Assembly: GCF_025822605.1 (NCBI RefSeq)
Contig: NZ_JACKTY010000031.1
Coordinates: 268,476-332,475, forward strand
Source of the DNA: Mycolicibacterium komossense
GTDB lineage: Bacteria > Actinomycetota > Actinomycetes > Mycobacteriales > Mycobacteriaceae
Direction: 5' to 3'
Length of the DNA stretch: 64,000 bases
Shown in pieces: positions 17,475-25,338 of the stretch. The position numbers and the translations under genes are program-made. The notes beneath the pieces were generated by a model. That model worked only from the letters and a program-made list of their open reading frames with translations. It searched no databases and had not been told where the DNA came from. Each line of letters begins with the position of its first letter. Positions within the stretch are counted from its first letter, which is position 1.

Positions 17475-18098
17475 GTGGCAGTGAGCCGCACAGAACGACG
17501 CGCGAGGCTGTTGCACGCCGCGCAGCGTGCCGTGATGAAGCATGGCGCCGACGTTCAGCTCAATCAGGTCGCGGCCGAAGCCGGCCTGACCTCCGGCGCG
17601 GTCCTCTACCACTTCCCCGACGTGCAGTCACTGCTCGTTGAGGCCAACCGCGCCGGTATGGAGCGGTTCTACGACGAGCGGATGCGCACGATCGAGGGCA
17701 TCGCCGAACCAGACCGCCGTTTGGTGGTCACCATCGAATCGGGTCTCCCCGTCGACTCCGACGATCCGGCGGTGAAGCTGCTGTGCGAGCTCGGCGGTGC
17801 AGCCGGGCGTTACCCCACATATGGTGTCCTGCTGACCGCGCTCTTCGATCGGCAGGTGGCGATGTACCAGGTGATCCTGGAATCCGGTGCCGCACAGGGG
17901 GTTTTCTCGCTCACCTCACCCTCGTTGGCCATCGCCCGCAATATCGTGGCACTCGAGGACGCCTACGGATACCGCATGGTGGCGCGTCATCCCAGCCTCG
18001 ATGCCCATGCATCGATCGAGCAGATTCTCGACTACGCACGGGTGGCAACCGGCCACCCCCTCCCCCGCCGCGAGTCAGGCGAAAGGACCCAACGATGA
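17475..18098 (+). CDS. TetR family transcriptional regulator
   Basis: 207 residues from GTG 17475 with GAGGAGGTG five bases upstream. HTH in residues about 8-55 (LLHAAQRAVMKHGADVQLNQVAAEAGLTSGAVLYHFPDV in outline), then a helical effector domain. It is divergent from the PuuB-like oxidase and its stop overlaps the glycosyltransferase start (ATGA), so it is cotranscribed with the amino-sugar genes. That joins the two half-clusters under one regulator, probably responding to the amine or its aldehyde. Confidence 0.85.
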   Translation: MAVSRTERRARLLHAAQRAVMKHGADVQLNQVAAEAGLTSGAVLYHFPDVQSLLVEANRAGMERFYDERMRTIEGIAEPDRRLVVTIESGLPVDSDDPAVKLLCELGGAAGRYPTYGVLLTALFDRQVAMYQVILESGAAQGVFSLTSPSLAIARNIVALEDAYGYRMVARHPSLDAHASIEQILDYARVATGHPLPRRESGERTQR

Positions 18099-19408
18099 CC
18101 GAGCCCCTTACCATCATGTTCTGGCCGGAGTCCGCCTACGGACCCACCAACCAGTGCATCGGCGTCGCGACGAAGCTGCGCGAACGTGGCCACCAAATCG
18201 TGTTCGCCGCCGAATCCTCCTGGGCCGGCAAGATCAGCAAGTTCGGTTTCATCGAGGAACTCGTCGACCTGGCGGCACCGGCCGAGGGCGCCGGTGAAGG
18301 CGACGCGGGCCAGTTCTGGACGGATTTCATCGCTGAGACCGCGCCCGAGTTCGCCAAACCAACCATCGAGCAGCTCGAAACCTTCATCAAGCCGACCTTT
18401 CAGGCCCTCATCGACGGCGCCAAGTACTGCGAGCCGCGGTTACGCGAGATCATTGCCAAGCACCAACCCGATGTGATCGTCGAGGACAACGTCGTCCTGT
18501 TCCCGGCGCTGGCCACCGCGGGCAAACCATTCGTGCGCTTCATGTCCTGCAGTCCGCTGGAACTACCCGGACCCGATGTGCCGCCGCCGTTCTCGGGGTT
18601 GCCCAGCGATGACAGGTCCCAGTGGGACGCCTACGTCGCAGAGTTCGATCGGGCACTGCGGCCCATGTGGACGGATTTCGACGCCTGGGTCCGCGAGCAG
18701 GGCGGGGCGCCGCTGCCCGAACTGGAATTCATGCCTCGCGACAACGCCGCCACGCTCTACATCTATCCTGCCGAGGCCGACTACACCGACAGACGTCCGC
18801 TCGACGAGTCGTGGACCCGGGTGGACTCCAGCATCCGGGAGACCGATGAGGATTACGCTGTGCCCGCCGCCGTGGCCGACCGCCCCGAGGACAGCGCCCT
18901 GGTGTATCTGTCGCTGGGTTCCCTTGGCGGAGCAGATGTCTCGTTGATGCAGCGGCTGATCGACGTGCTGACGACCTCCCGGCATCGCTTCATCGTGAGC
19001 ATGGGACCGCAGGCCGACAAGATCACCCTCGCCGACAACATGGTCGGAGCGCAGATGCTGCCCCAGACCAAGATCATTCCGCTCGTCGACGCAGTGATCT
19101 CACACGGTGGCAACAACACGACCACCGAAGCGCTGCACTTCGGCAAGCCGCTGATCGTGCTCCCGCTGTTCTGGGATCAGTACGAGAATGCCCAGCGCAT
19201 CGACGAACTGAACCTGGGTGTGCGGCTGGACACCTACCACTTCACCGACGACCAGTTGACCGGCGCACTGGAGCGCGTACTGGCCGATGGCGCACTGCGC
19301 GAACGGGTTTCCCAGATCGGTGAACAGGTCCGCAAGCGTGACGGGTTGCGCCTGGCGGCCGATGTCATCGAACGTGTCGGGCGCGCCCATCGCCCCACGC
19401 CCGCCTGA
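18095..19408 (+). CDS. family 1 glycosyltransferase (UGT/MGT-like)
   Basis: 437 residues from ATG 18095. Two-domain GT-B architecture: N-terminal MFWPESAYGPTNQCIGVATKLRERGH, the usual acceptor-domain start with GPTNQC in place of GHxxP. The C-terminal sugar-nucleotide site LVYLSLGSLG ... PLVDAVISHGGNNTTTEALHFGKPLIVLPLFWDQYENA carries the HGGNNT and DQ residues that bind the UDP-sugar. It probably attaches a sugar from the UDP-sugar made by the pyrophosphorylase three genes downstream to an acceptor linked to the amine pathway. Acceptor unknown. The distance to the next gene is 3 bp. Confidence 0.75.
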   Translation: MTEPLTIMFWPESAYGPTNQCIGVATKLRERGHQIVFAAESSWAGKISKFGFIEELVDLAAPAEGAGEGDAGQFWTDFIAETAPEFAKPTIEQLETFIKPTFQALIDGAKYCEPRLREIIAKHQPDVIVEDNVVLFPALATAGKPFVRFMSCSPLELPGPDVPPPFSGLPSDDRSQWDAYVAEFDRALRPMWTDFDAWVREQGGAPLPELEFMPRDNAATLYIYPAEADYTDRRPLDESWTRVDSSIRETDEDYAVPAAVADRPEDSALVYLSLGSLGGADVSLMQRLIDVLTTSRHRFIVSMGPQADKITLADNMVGAQMLPQTKIIPLVDAVISHGGNNTTTEALHFGKPLIVLPLFWDQYENAQRIDELNLGVRLDTYHFTDDQLTGALERVLADGALRERVSQIGEQVRKRDGLRLAADVIERVGRAHRPTPA

Positions 19409-19411
19409 CCC

Positions 19412-20644
19412 GTGCAATCCGACTCGACCGGCCTCCTGCCGGTCCCGGTCGACCTGCTGCGTCTCGGCGACCGGCACGGACTGGCCATCGTCGACCGCGG
19501 CGGCAGGCTCTCGGCGGTACCCGCCGTCGCCGTCGCCGACGGCGACCGGTGGCGACGAGCCGACCCCGGTGATGGGACGGCCGAGGCACTGCTGCAGCTA
19601 CTCGCCGGCACGCCAGGTCATTCAGCGCAGGGACGGTTCGAGGTGGTGTCCTGGACCAGCGGGCCCGCGCCTACGACCGAACGCCCGATCACCGTTGATC
19701 AAACCAACGAATCGATCATCGTCGGCGACCGCGCAGTGGTGAAGTGGGCCACCCATCTCGAACCCGGTCCGCATCCGGCACCCAGCAGGCTTGCCGCCTT
19801 GACCGCGGCGGAGTTCACCGCCATGCCGACGCCGTGGGGGCTGGTGACCTGGACACCGCACGACGGCGCCGAGACCCTGGTCGCGACTGTCACCGGCTAC
19901 CTGCCCGGCGCTGTCGACGGCTGGACCTGGGCGGTGGAACTGTTCAAGGATGCCGCCCGGTCGGGTGATCACACCACTGTCATCAGTATCTGCTCCTCGC
20001 TGGGAACGGTGGTCGCCGACTTGCACGCGTCGTTGGCCGCCACCGTCACCACCTCGACCCGCGCCGACGCGCAACGCTGGCGCGACGGCGCGTTCGCCAC
20101 CCTGGCTGCCGCCCGCGAACTGGCCACCCCGGCTAACACCCAGCTACTGCTCGATCTCGCCGAGCAGATCACGGCCGTCCTCGAGCGGCTGTCCACGCTC
20201 GTGGATATCCCGATCTTGGACGCGCACGGCGACCTCCACGTCGGTCAGGTGCTGCGCACCGATGACCAGCTGGTGGTCGCCGATTTCGACGGCAATCCGG
20301 TGCTCCCCCCGGCCGAGCGGGTGCTGCCGGTACCGGCGGCGGTCGATCTGGCCGGCATCCTGCAGTCCTTAACCCACGTCGCGATCGTCGCGGCCGAACG
20401 CAGCGAGCTCTCGCCGGAGCGCCTCGCCCCGGTCGACGCCGATGCTCGCGGTTCCCTGCTCGACGCGTACCTGCACAGGCTGTCCCAGACCGGGCACGCC
20501 GATCTGCACATCGAGCACGCGCTGACAGCTTTCCGGCTGCAGCAGGTGCTCCGCGAGATCGTCTACGCCGGTCGCCACCTGCCACGTTGGATGTACGTCC
20601 CCGACGCGGCGTTACCCGCCCTCCTCGAAGAAATGAGCCGATGA
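19412..20644 (+). CDS. glucosamine-kinase-like / maltokinase-fold phosphotransferase
   Basis: 410 residues from GTG 19412. The N-terminal 100 residues form a Pep2/maltokinase-type cap; the kinase part has ESIIVGDRAVVKW (ATP Lys), the Brenner-type motif ILDAHGDLHVGQVL and DFDGNPVLPPAERVLPVPAAVDLAGILQSL. The pattern HGDxHxGQ with DFDGNP matches actinobacterial glucosamine kinases better than the maltokinase DFEGEP form. It would phosphorylate glucosamine or a related amino sugar. The stop overlaps the SIS gene (ATGA). A sugar kinase of this fold is likely; glucosamine specificity is moderately supported by the SIS and UDP-sugar neighbours. Confidence 0.65.
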   Translation: MQSDSTGLLPVPVDLLRLGDRHGLAIVDRGGRLSAVPAVAVADGDRWRRADPGDGTAEALLQLLAGTPGHSAQGRFEVVSWTSGPAPTTERPITVDQTNESIIVGDRAVVKWATHLEPGPHPAPSRLAALTAAEFTAMPTPWGLVTWTPHDGAETLVATVTGYLPGAVDGWTWAVELFKDAARSGDHTTVISICSSLGTVVADLHASLAATVTTSTRADAQRWRDGAFATLAAARELATPANTQLLLDLAEQITAVLERLSTLVDIPILDAHGDLHVGQVLRTDDQLVVADFDGNPVLPPAERVLPVPAAVDLAGILQSLTHVAIVAAERSELSPERLAPVDADARGSLLDAYLHRLSQTGHADLHIEHALTAFRLQQVLREIVYAGRHLPRWMYVPDAALPALLEEMSR

Positions 20645-21612
20645 ACCCCGACGGATTCGCCACCGACCTCGCCCGTAAGCCAGATGTGCTCTCGAAGCTC
20701 GCCGACTCACTGGCACAACACAATCCATGGTCCCGGGTGCTGCCCGCCGAGGTATCTCGGGTCGTGTTCGTCGGCATGGGCTCATCGGCTTACGCCGGCG
20801 GTGTGGCCGCCGCTCGGCTGCGCGCCCGCGGTATCGGCGCAGTCTCCGAGATCGCGTCCTCGGAACTGCTGCCGGTCTGGGGTCCGGGCACCCTGGTGGT
20901 GGCGACATCGGCGACGGGCGGCTCGGTGGAAACCCTGGACGCACTGGACCGAATCGATCCCGCCGCGACCACCGTGGCGCTGACCAACACCGCCGGATCG
21001 GTGATCACCCAACGCTGCGATGCGACGGTCGAGTTGCTGGCCGAGCCTGAGGTCGGCGGGGTCGCCTGCCGCAGCTACCAGCACACCCTGGCGATCTTGA
21101 TGGCGCTCGAATGCCAGTTGACCGGTACACCCACTGACGACCTGGTCACCGCGATCGGCACGGCCGCGCGGGCCAGCGATGAGCTGCTGTCCACCGAGAA
21201 TGACTGGCGCCCTGAGGTATCCGAGCACCTGCTGGGTCAGGACGAGACCCACTTGTGCGCGCCAGCGCACCGCTTGTCCTCCGCGCAGCAAGGTGCGTTG
21301 ATGTTCAGGGAAGGTCCCCGTCGGTCGGCGATCGGGTGCGAGAGCGGTGATTGGAGCCACGTCGACGTCTACCGCACCAAGAACACCGATCTGCGCGTGC
21401 TGGTGTTCGCGGGATCGAAATGGGAGGCCCAGATGGCCGAATGGACGGGTCCCCGCGGCACCCGCGTGATCGGCGTCGGCGGAACGGTTCCTGGCGCCAC
21501 CGGCACAGTGCGCTACTCAGGAGACGATATCGACGATGTCCGGCTGCTCACCGAGACGCTCATACCTGAGTTGGTGGCAGCCCGGGACTGGCAAGCCGCG
21601 GCCGCGACGTAA
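20641..21612 (+). CDS. SIS domain sugar isomerase/deaminase-like protein
   Basis: 323 residues from ATG 20641. Two SIS domains: the first with VVFVGMGSSAYAGGVAAARLRARG and the phosphosugar loop VVATSATGGSVETLDAL, the second with HLLGQDETHLCAPAHRLSSAQQGALMFREGPR and ending in RYSGDDIDDVRLLTETLIPELVA. This is the architecture of the isomerase half of GlmS and of AgaS/FrlB-type deaminases, without the glutaminase domain. It likely interconverts an amino-sugar phosphate (for example glucosamine-6-P and fructose-6-P) made by the kinase upstream. Confidence 0.75.
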   Translation: MNPDGFATDLARKPDVLSKLADSLAQHNPWSRVLPAEVSRVVFVGMGSSAYAGGVAAARLRARGIGAVSEIASSELLPVWGPGTLVVATSATGGSVETLDALDRIDPAATTVALTNTAGSVITQRCDATVELLAEPEVGGVACRSYQHTLAILMALECQLTGTPTDDLVTAIGTAARASDELLSTENDWRPEVSEHLLGQDETHLCAPAHRLSSAQQGALMFREGPRRSAIGCESGDWSHVDVYRTKNTDLRVLVFAGSKWEAQMAEWTGPRGTRVIGVGGTVPGATGTVRYSGDDIDDVRLLTETLIPELVAARDWQAAAAT

Positions 21613-21638
21613 CAGCGCGCCCCAGGAGACCACGCGAC

Positions 21639-23075
21639 ATGTTCGACGAAATGCTGCTACAGCGCCCGACCCGCACCTATTCATCGGCCGGCAGTGCCGC
21701 CGGATTGCTGGCCGCGCAACATAAAATGCGCAAAGCCGGGGTACCGGAGCAGGCGATCAAGGTGTTCACGGACTTCTACCATCAGCTCGAGCACGGCGCG
21801 TCGGGACTGATTCCGGAATCGGATATCGAACCGCTCACCGATATCCCTCACATCGACCATCTGGACTTCGACACCCCGACGCTGCGGGCGGCCGCCTCCT
21901 CGACGGTGGTGATCAAACTCAACGGCGGTCTGGCCACCACGATGGGGATGGAGAAGGCGAAATCGCTGCTGCCGGTGAAGGATGGGCAGTGTTTTCTGGA
22001 TCTGATCGTCGAGCAGATCCTCCACGTCCGCAGGCAGTACGACGTCGACCTGCCCGTGCTGTTCATGAACAGCTTCCGCACCAGCCGCGACACCCTGGAG
22101 GCGCTGGCCCCCTACCCCGACCTGGCGCTGGACGGGCTTCCGCTGGAGTTCGTGCAGAACCGTGAGCCCAAGCTCACGGTGGCCGAACTCGAACCGATCT
22201 CCTGGCCGGCCGATCCCGAGCTGGAATGGTGTCCTCCCGGGCACGCCGACCTGTACACGGCCTTGGACGCCTCGGGGGTTCTCGATCGGCTCATCGCCTC
22301 CGGCTATCGCTACGCCTCGATCTCGAACGCCGACAACCTGGGCGCCGTGCCCGATCCCGCCATGATGGCGTGGTTCGCCACATCGGGTGCCCCGTACGCC
22401 GCGGAGGTGTGCCGGCGGACACCCGCCGATGTCAAGGGCGGTCACCTGGTGGTGCGCCGCAGCGACGGGCGACTACTGCTTCGCGAGGGCGCGCAGGTGC
22501 CGGCCGAGGACGCCGAGCGCGCAGCCGATCCGACGATCCACCCGTACTTCAACACCAACAATGTGTGGATCGACCTGCGGGCGCTGCGGGAAGCTCTCGA
22601 CCGTTCCGCGGGAGTACTCCACCTGCCGCTCATCCGCAATGAGAAGAACGTCGACCCCGTCGATCCTGGCAGCCCGCGCGTCATCCAGATCGAATCGGCT
22701 GTCGGCGCGGCGATCTCGCTATTCGAGGGGTCGACTGCGATCGAAGTCGATCGAGACCGGTTCCTGCCGGTGAAGACGACCAACGATCTCATGCTGATCC
22801 GCTCCGATGTCTACAGCGTGGCTGCCGATCGCCGTTTGCAGACCACCCTTGACCGGATCCCCCTCGTCGACCTGGATCCTCGTTTTTTCGCCAGGATCGC
22901 CGACTTCGAGGCGCGCTGCCCCGACCCACCGTCCCTGGCGAACGCCACATCGTTCACCGTGCGCGGGGACTGGACGCTCGCCCACGACGTGTCCGTCGTC
23001 GGTAACGCCCGGCTAGAGGATCTGCGGTCCCCATGCCACGTACCCGCGGGCATCGTCCTGGGGGATCGTTCGTAG
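21639..23075 (+). CDS. UDP-sugar pyrophosphorylase (UDPGP family, eukaryotic type)
   Basis: 478 residues, CAGGAGA about 12 bases upstream. The nucleotide-binding signature VIKLNGGLATTMGMEKAKSLLPV is of the UDPGP family (UGP2/UAP1/USP) rather than the bacterial GalU type. Further family elements are VLFMNSFRTSRDTLEAL, the PPGHADLYTAL substrate loop, SNADNLGAV and a FNTNNVWIDL segment. Makes a UDP-hexose from UTP and the sugar-1-phosphate; glucose or N-acetylglucosamine are both possible. Last gene of the amino-sugar operon, providing a donor for the glycosyltransferase. No phosphomutase is present in the cluster. Confidence 0.8.
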   Translation: MFDEMLLQRPTRTYSSAGSAAGLLAAQHKMRKAGVPEQAIKVFTDFYHQLEHGASGLIPESDIEPLTDIPHIDHLDFDTPTLRAAASSTVVIKLNGGLATTMGMEKAKSLLPVKDGQCFLDLIVEQILHVRRQYDVDLPVLFMNSFRTSRDTLEALAPYPDLALDGLPLEFVQNREPKLTVAELEPISWPADPELEWCPPGHADLYTALDASGVLDRLIASGYRYASISNADNLGAVPDPAMMAWFATSGAPYAAEVCRRTPADVKGGHLVVRRSDGRLLLREGAQVPAEDAERAADPTIHPYFNTNNVWIDLRALREALDRSAGVLHLPLIRNEKNVDPVDPGSPRVIQIESAVGAAISLFEGSTAIEVDRDRFLPVKTTNDLMLIRSDVYSVAADRRLQTTLDRIPLVDLDPRFFARIADFEARCPDPPSLANATSFTVRGDWTLAHDVSVVGNARLEDLRSPCHVPAGIVLGDRS

Positions 23076-23236
23076 CGTTGGCACATGTCGATCTTCACCG
23101 ACCCGACCCGTCTTGCGGATGTGCTCTACGGCTGAGGCGTGCCGAACATTACCAAATGGCTTCAAGGACTTCTGCTCCCGGAAAAGACTCAGCAGCAGAG
23201 GTTTCCGCGAGCGCGTTCGCCCGCATTCCGTCGTAG

Positions 23237-23389
23237 GGCCACACCCATCCCACGGCCAGCGGCACCGATCTGGTAGGCAGTGCCACGCAGGTTGCGGAGC
23301 GGATCAACGAACTGCGGACCTTGGGGGCCGGCAAGGTCACCCTCGGCGGGTGGCCGCCGATAGACGAGGCCGAGTACGTAGCGCATTGA
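23237..23389 (+). pseudogene. C-terminal remnant of a luciferase-like monooxygenase
   Basis: Read from just after an in-frame stop at 23234-23236, the frame gives LVGSATQVAERINELRTLGAGKVTLGG then EAEYVAH before a stop at 23387-23389. This resembles the last 40 residues of LLM flavin monooxygenases (SATQVAERINEL is the conserved phosphate/FMN-end helix). Nothing upstream continues the family, and no start precedes it. It is a leftover fragment in the 524-bp gap 23076-23599. A short frame at 23084-23134 (MSIFTDPTRLADVLYG) may be another scrap. Confidence 0.45.
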
Positions 23390-23419
23390 TCCTCCCGCTG
23401 CTCGAACTCGTCTGACACA

Positions 23420-23503
23420 AATCACTTTGGCAGTGAACGACTTCGTGATGCTGCCGACGCGGATATGGTCAGTCAGGTTCAGAGCTCGCACCGTCGTCGC
23501 CAA
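23420..23503 (-). pseudogene. fragment resembling the SxxK region of a serine hydrolase
   Basis: On the minus strand, about 28 codons read ...LTDHIRVGSITKSFTAKV, which looks like the FRxGSxTKxFTA catalytic-serine motif (SITK) of beta-lactamase-like esterases. There is no start and the similarity ends abruptly at about 23420. Together with the monooxygenase scrap it marks this gap as a deletion scar. The match is short, so confidence is low. Confidence 0.3.
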
Positions 23504-23599
23504 GAGTCACGGCCCGTCGGGGAAGAACCCTGCGCGGCAGCCGGGAGATGCTTGGCGACTCTGTTACGCAAACACACCGTGACCATTGCCGACTGGTTC

Positions 23600-24421
23600 T
23601 CAGCGGATTGGGAAACCCTGACGTTGGAACGACTCTCGCATCCGATGCCGGCCGTGCAGTCCTTCGCTGGACCCGATCCGCCAGGCGAGGCGGTCGAGCA
23701 CCCAGTCAGCCGGCCGTTCCTGCTCGCTGTAGTACTTGCCGATTCGTTCGCTGTAGTCCTGCAGCCCTGACTCATCTAGACTGCGATAGGTTTCCTTGTG
23801 CAGCACGACATCCTGAGAGAACCGCGGCTTGATGTCTGCCGGATCATTGGGATCTGGGAGGCCGATTGCGAGCCCGAAAACCGGAAATGTCCACGCGGGC
23901 AGGCCCAGCTCATCACAGACGGCATCAACATTGTTCCTCAGCGCACCCACGAAGGTGACGCCGTACCCGAGCGATTCAGCCGCCACCGCAGCGTTCTGTG
24001 CCGACAGAGCGACATCGACAATGCTCGATATCGTGCTGTCGAGATACTCGGCGCCGTCGGTCGGTAAGCCATGCTCGCGGGCCACCGACACCGATCGCGC
24101 CCAGTCTGCTACCCAGACAAAGAAAACCGCCGCATCGCGCACCAGCTGCTGATTGCCGGCCAAGTCGGCCAGCCGGTCTCGCCGAGCCGGGTCTTCGACC
24201 TGCACGATGCTGGCGAACTGGAAGTTGGCCGATGTGGAAGCCGACTGTGCCGCTGCGACGATGAGCTGTAGCTCGTCGTCAGGAAGCTCGCAAGGGACGA
24301 AATGCCGAACCGTGCGGTGCCGAATCAACAGCTCGATCGTGGAGTTCCCGATCTCCGGCGGAAGTTCGTAGTCTGTGCCGTAGCGCTTCGTCAACGCAGC
24401 GCCGATGAAGCCGTCGGTCAT
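23600..24421 (-). CDS. nitroreductase family flavin oxidoreductase (NfsA/FRP-like)
   Basis: 273 residues; GAAGGA lies four bases before ATG 24421. It begins with RHRTVRHFVPCELPDDEL, the FMN-phosphate Arg element of the family, followed by AAQSASTSANFQFAS, SAQNAAVAAESLGYGVTFVGALRNN and GLAIGLPDPNDPADIKPRFSQD, the NfsA/FRP-type C-terminal half. It reduces FMN or nitro/quinone compounds with NADPH. Near two flavin monooxygenases that need FMNH2, it could be their reductase, although a separate regulator gene lies between. A structured inverted repeat lies in its leader. Confidence 0.8.
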   Translation of the reverse strand: MTDGFIGAALTKRYGTDYELPPEIGNSTIELLIRHRTVRHFVPCELPDDELQLIVAAAQSASTSANFQFASIVQVEDPARRDRLADLAGNQQLVRDAAVFFVWVADWARSVSVAREHGLPTDGAEYLDSTISSIVDVALSAQNAAVAAESLGYGVTFVGALRNNVDAVCDELGLPAWTFPVFGLAIGLPDPNDPADIKPRFSQDVVLHKETYRSLDESGLQDYSERIGKYYSEQERPADWVLDRLAWRIGSSEGLHGRHRMRESFQRQGFPIR

Positions 24422-24465
24422 GCCGTCCTTCGGGTTATGAGAAGACCAAACTTGTTGATCTCGGC

Positions 24466-24538
24466 TCGGGGGAATCTATCGCCAGGCTCTAGTCCTGGTC
24501 GCTACTAACAATCAACGAGACTTCAAGCATTCCCCCGA
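24466..24538 (-). promoter_or_regulatory. structured leader of the nitroreductase gene, candidate cis-regulatory RNA
   Basis: A perfect 10-bp inverted repeat, TCGGGGGAAT (24466-24475) and ATTCCCCCGA (24529-24538), encloses 53 bases that include a smaller hairpin CCAGG/CCTGG (24482-24486 and 24493-24497). On the minus strand this forms a closed stem with an internal hairpin, ending about 45 bases before the nitroreductase start. It does not match a riboswitch class I recognise. It could also be a DNA-binding site or a degraded mobile-element end. Confidence 0.4.
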
Positions 24539-24709
24539 CCATGCGGAGATCACATCGACCTCATGGAAGCCACTCAGATGCCCTGGCCCGCAGCATGAGC
24601 CACTGTCGGTCCGCCCGAATGTGCACCGGACCGCCGGGACACAGAGCCTCGCAAGAGATTTCGACGGGCCTATCCGCGCCTCTGATCGAGTCCCGTCACG
24701 CTGTGACGG

Positions 24710-25288
24710 TCAGACGATGGTCAGCACCGAGACTACGGGGGTGCGCCGATTCACGGACTGCGCGACTGGGGATCCGGCAACCGCCCGATCCCAGATGTCT
24801 CGGATGGTGTCATCGTCAACGGCGCCGGATATCGCCGCGGTCACCTCGACCCCACGGTATCCGGGGTTTCCCTCCGATTCGATACCTGCCCAGCGCAGCA
24901 CATTCTCGAATGTTCCTGACACTGTCACCTTGACACTGTGGAGTTGCACTCCGCGCACTGTCGCATGCATGACGACGCCGGCGATCAGGCAGCCGGCCAC
25001 CGAGGCGATGAAGTATTCATGCGGTGTAGGGGCGGTGTCATCTGCCCGAATATCACCGGGCTGGTCGAAATGGATTCGGTGACCCCTGACCTCGGCCTCG
25101 CTCTTGAACCCGGCCGTCCATGCCGCTTTGATCTCCCAGGGTCCGCTGAAATCGCGGACCGTCCGGGCGTCGGACAACTGACCGATCAGGATGGTTCGGT
25201 CGTCGGCTGATATCCCGTTGACGGCGCTATCTTCGGTCGGTGCTCTGTTCCCCAGAGGGGGGTGATGATTGTCGTGTTCGGACACCAT
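24710..25288 (-). CDS. OsmC family protein
   Basis: 192 residues. OsmC/Ohr fold: DQPGDIRADDTAPTPHEYFIASVAGCLIAGVVMHATVRGVQLHSVKVTVSG in outline, with the conserved Cys in SVAGCL. The second cysteine expected near the C-terminus of classical OsmC/Ohr peroxidases is missing (segment SPVAQSVNRRTPVV), so the dithiol peroxidase mechanism is doubtful. A preceding N-terminal stretch of about 50 residues is longer than usual. It is divergent from the XRE-cupin regulator (50-bp gap) and may be controlled by it. Confidence 0.8.
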   Translation of the reverse strand: MVSEHDNHHPPLGNRAPTEDSAVNGISADDRTILIGQLSDARTVRDFSGPWEIKAAWTAGFKSEAEVRGHRIHFDQPGDIRADDTAPTPHEYFIASVAGCLIAGVVMHATVRGVQLHSVKVTVSGTFENVLRWAGIESEGNPGYRGVEVTAAISGAVDDDTIRDIWDRAVAGSPVAQSVNRRTPVVSVLTIV

Positions 25289-25338
25289 GCGCCAGACTTT
25301 ACGGGCGACAGCCGCGCGGACAGCAGCAGAGGACGAAC

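Noticed and set aside
24541..24933. Plus-strand 130-codon frame between the nitroreductase and OsmC genes
   Set aside because: Overlaps the OsmC gene antisense and shows no domain or ribosome binding site.
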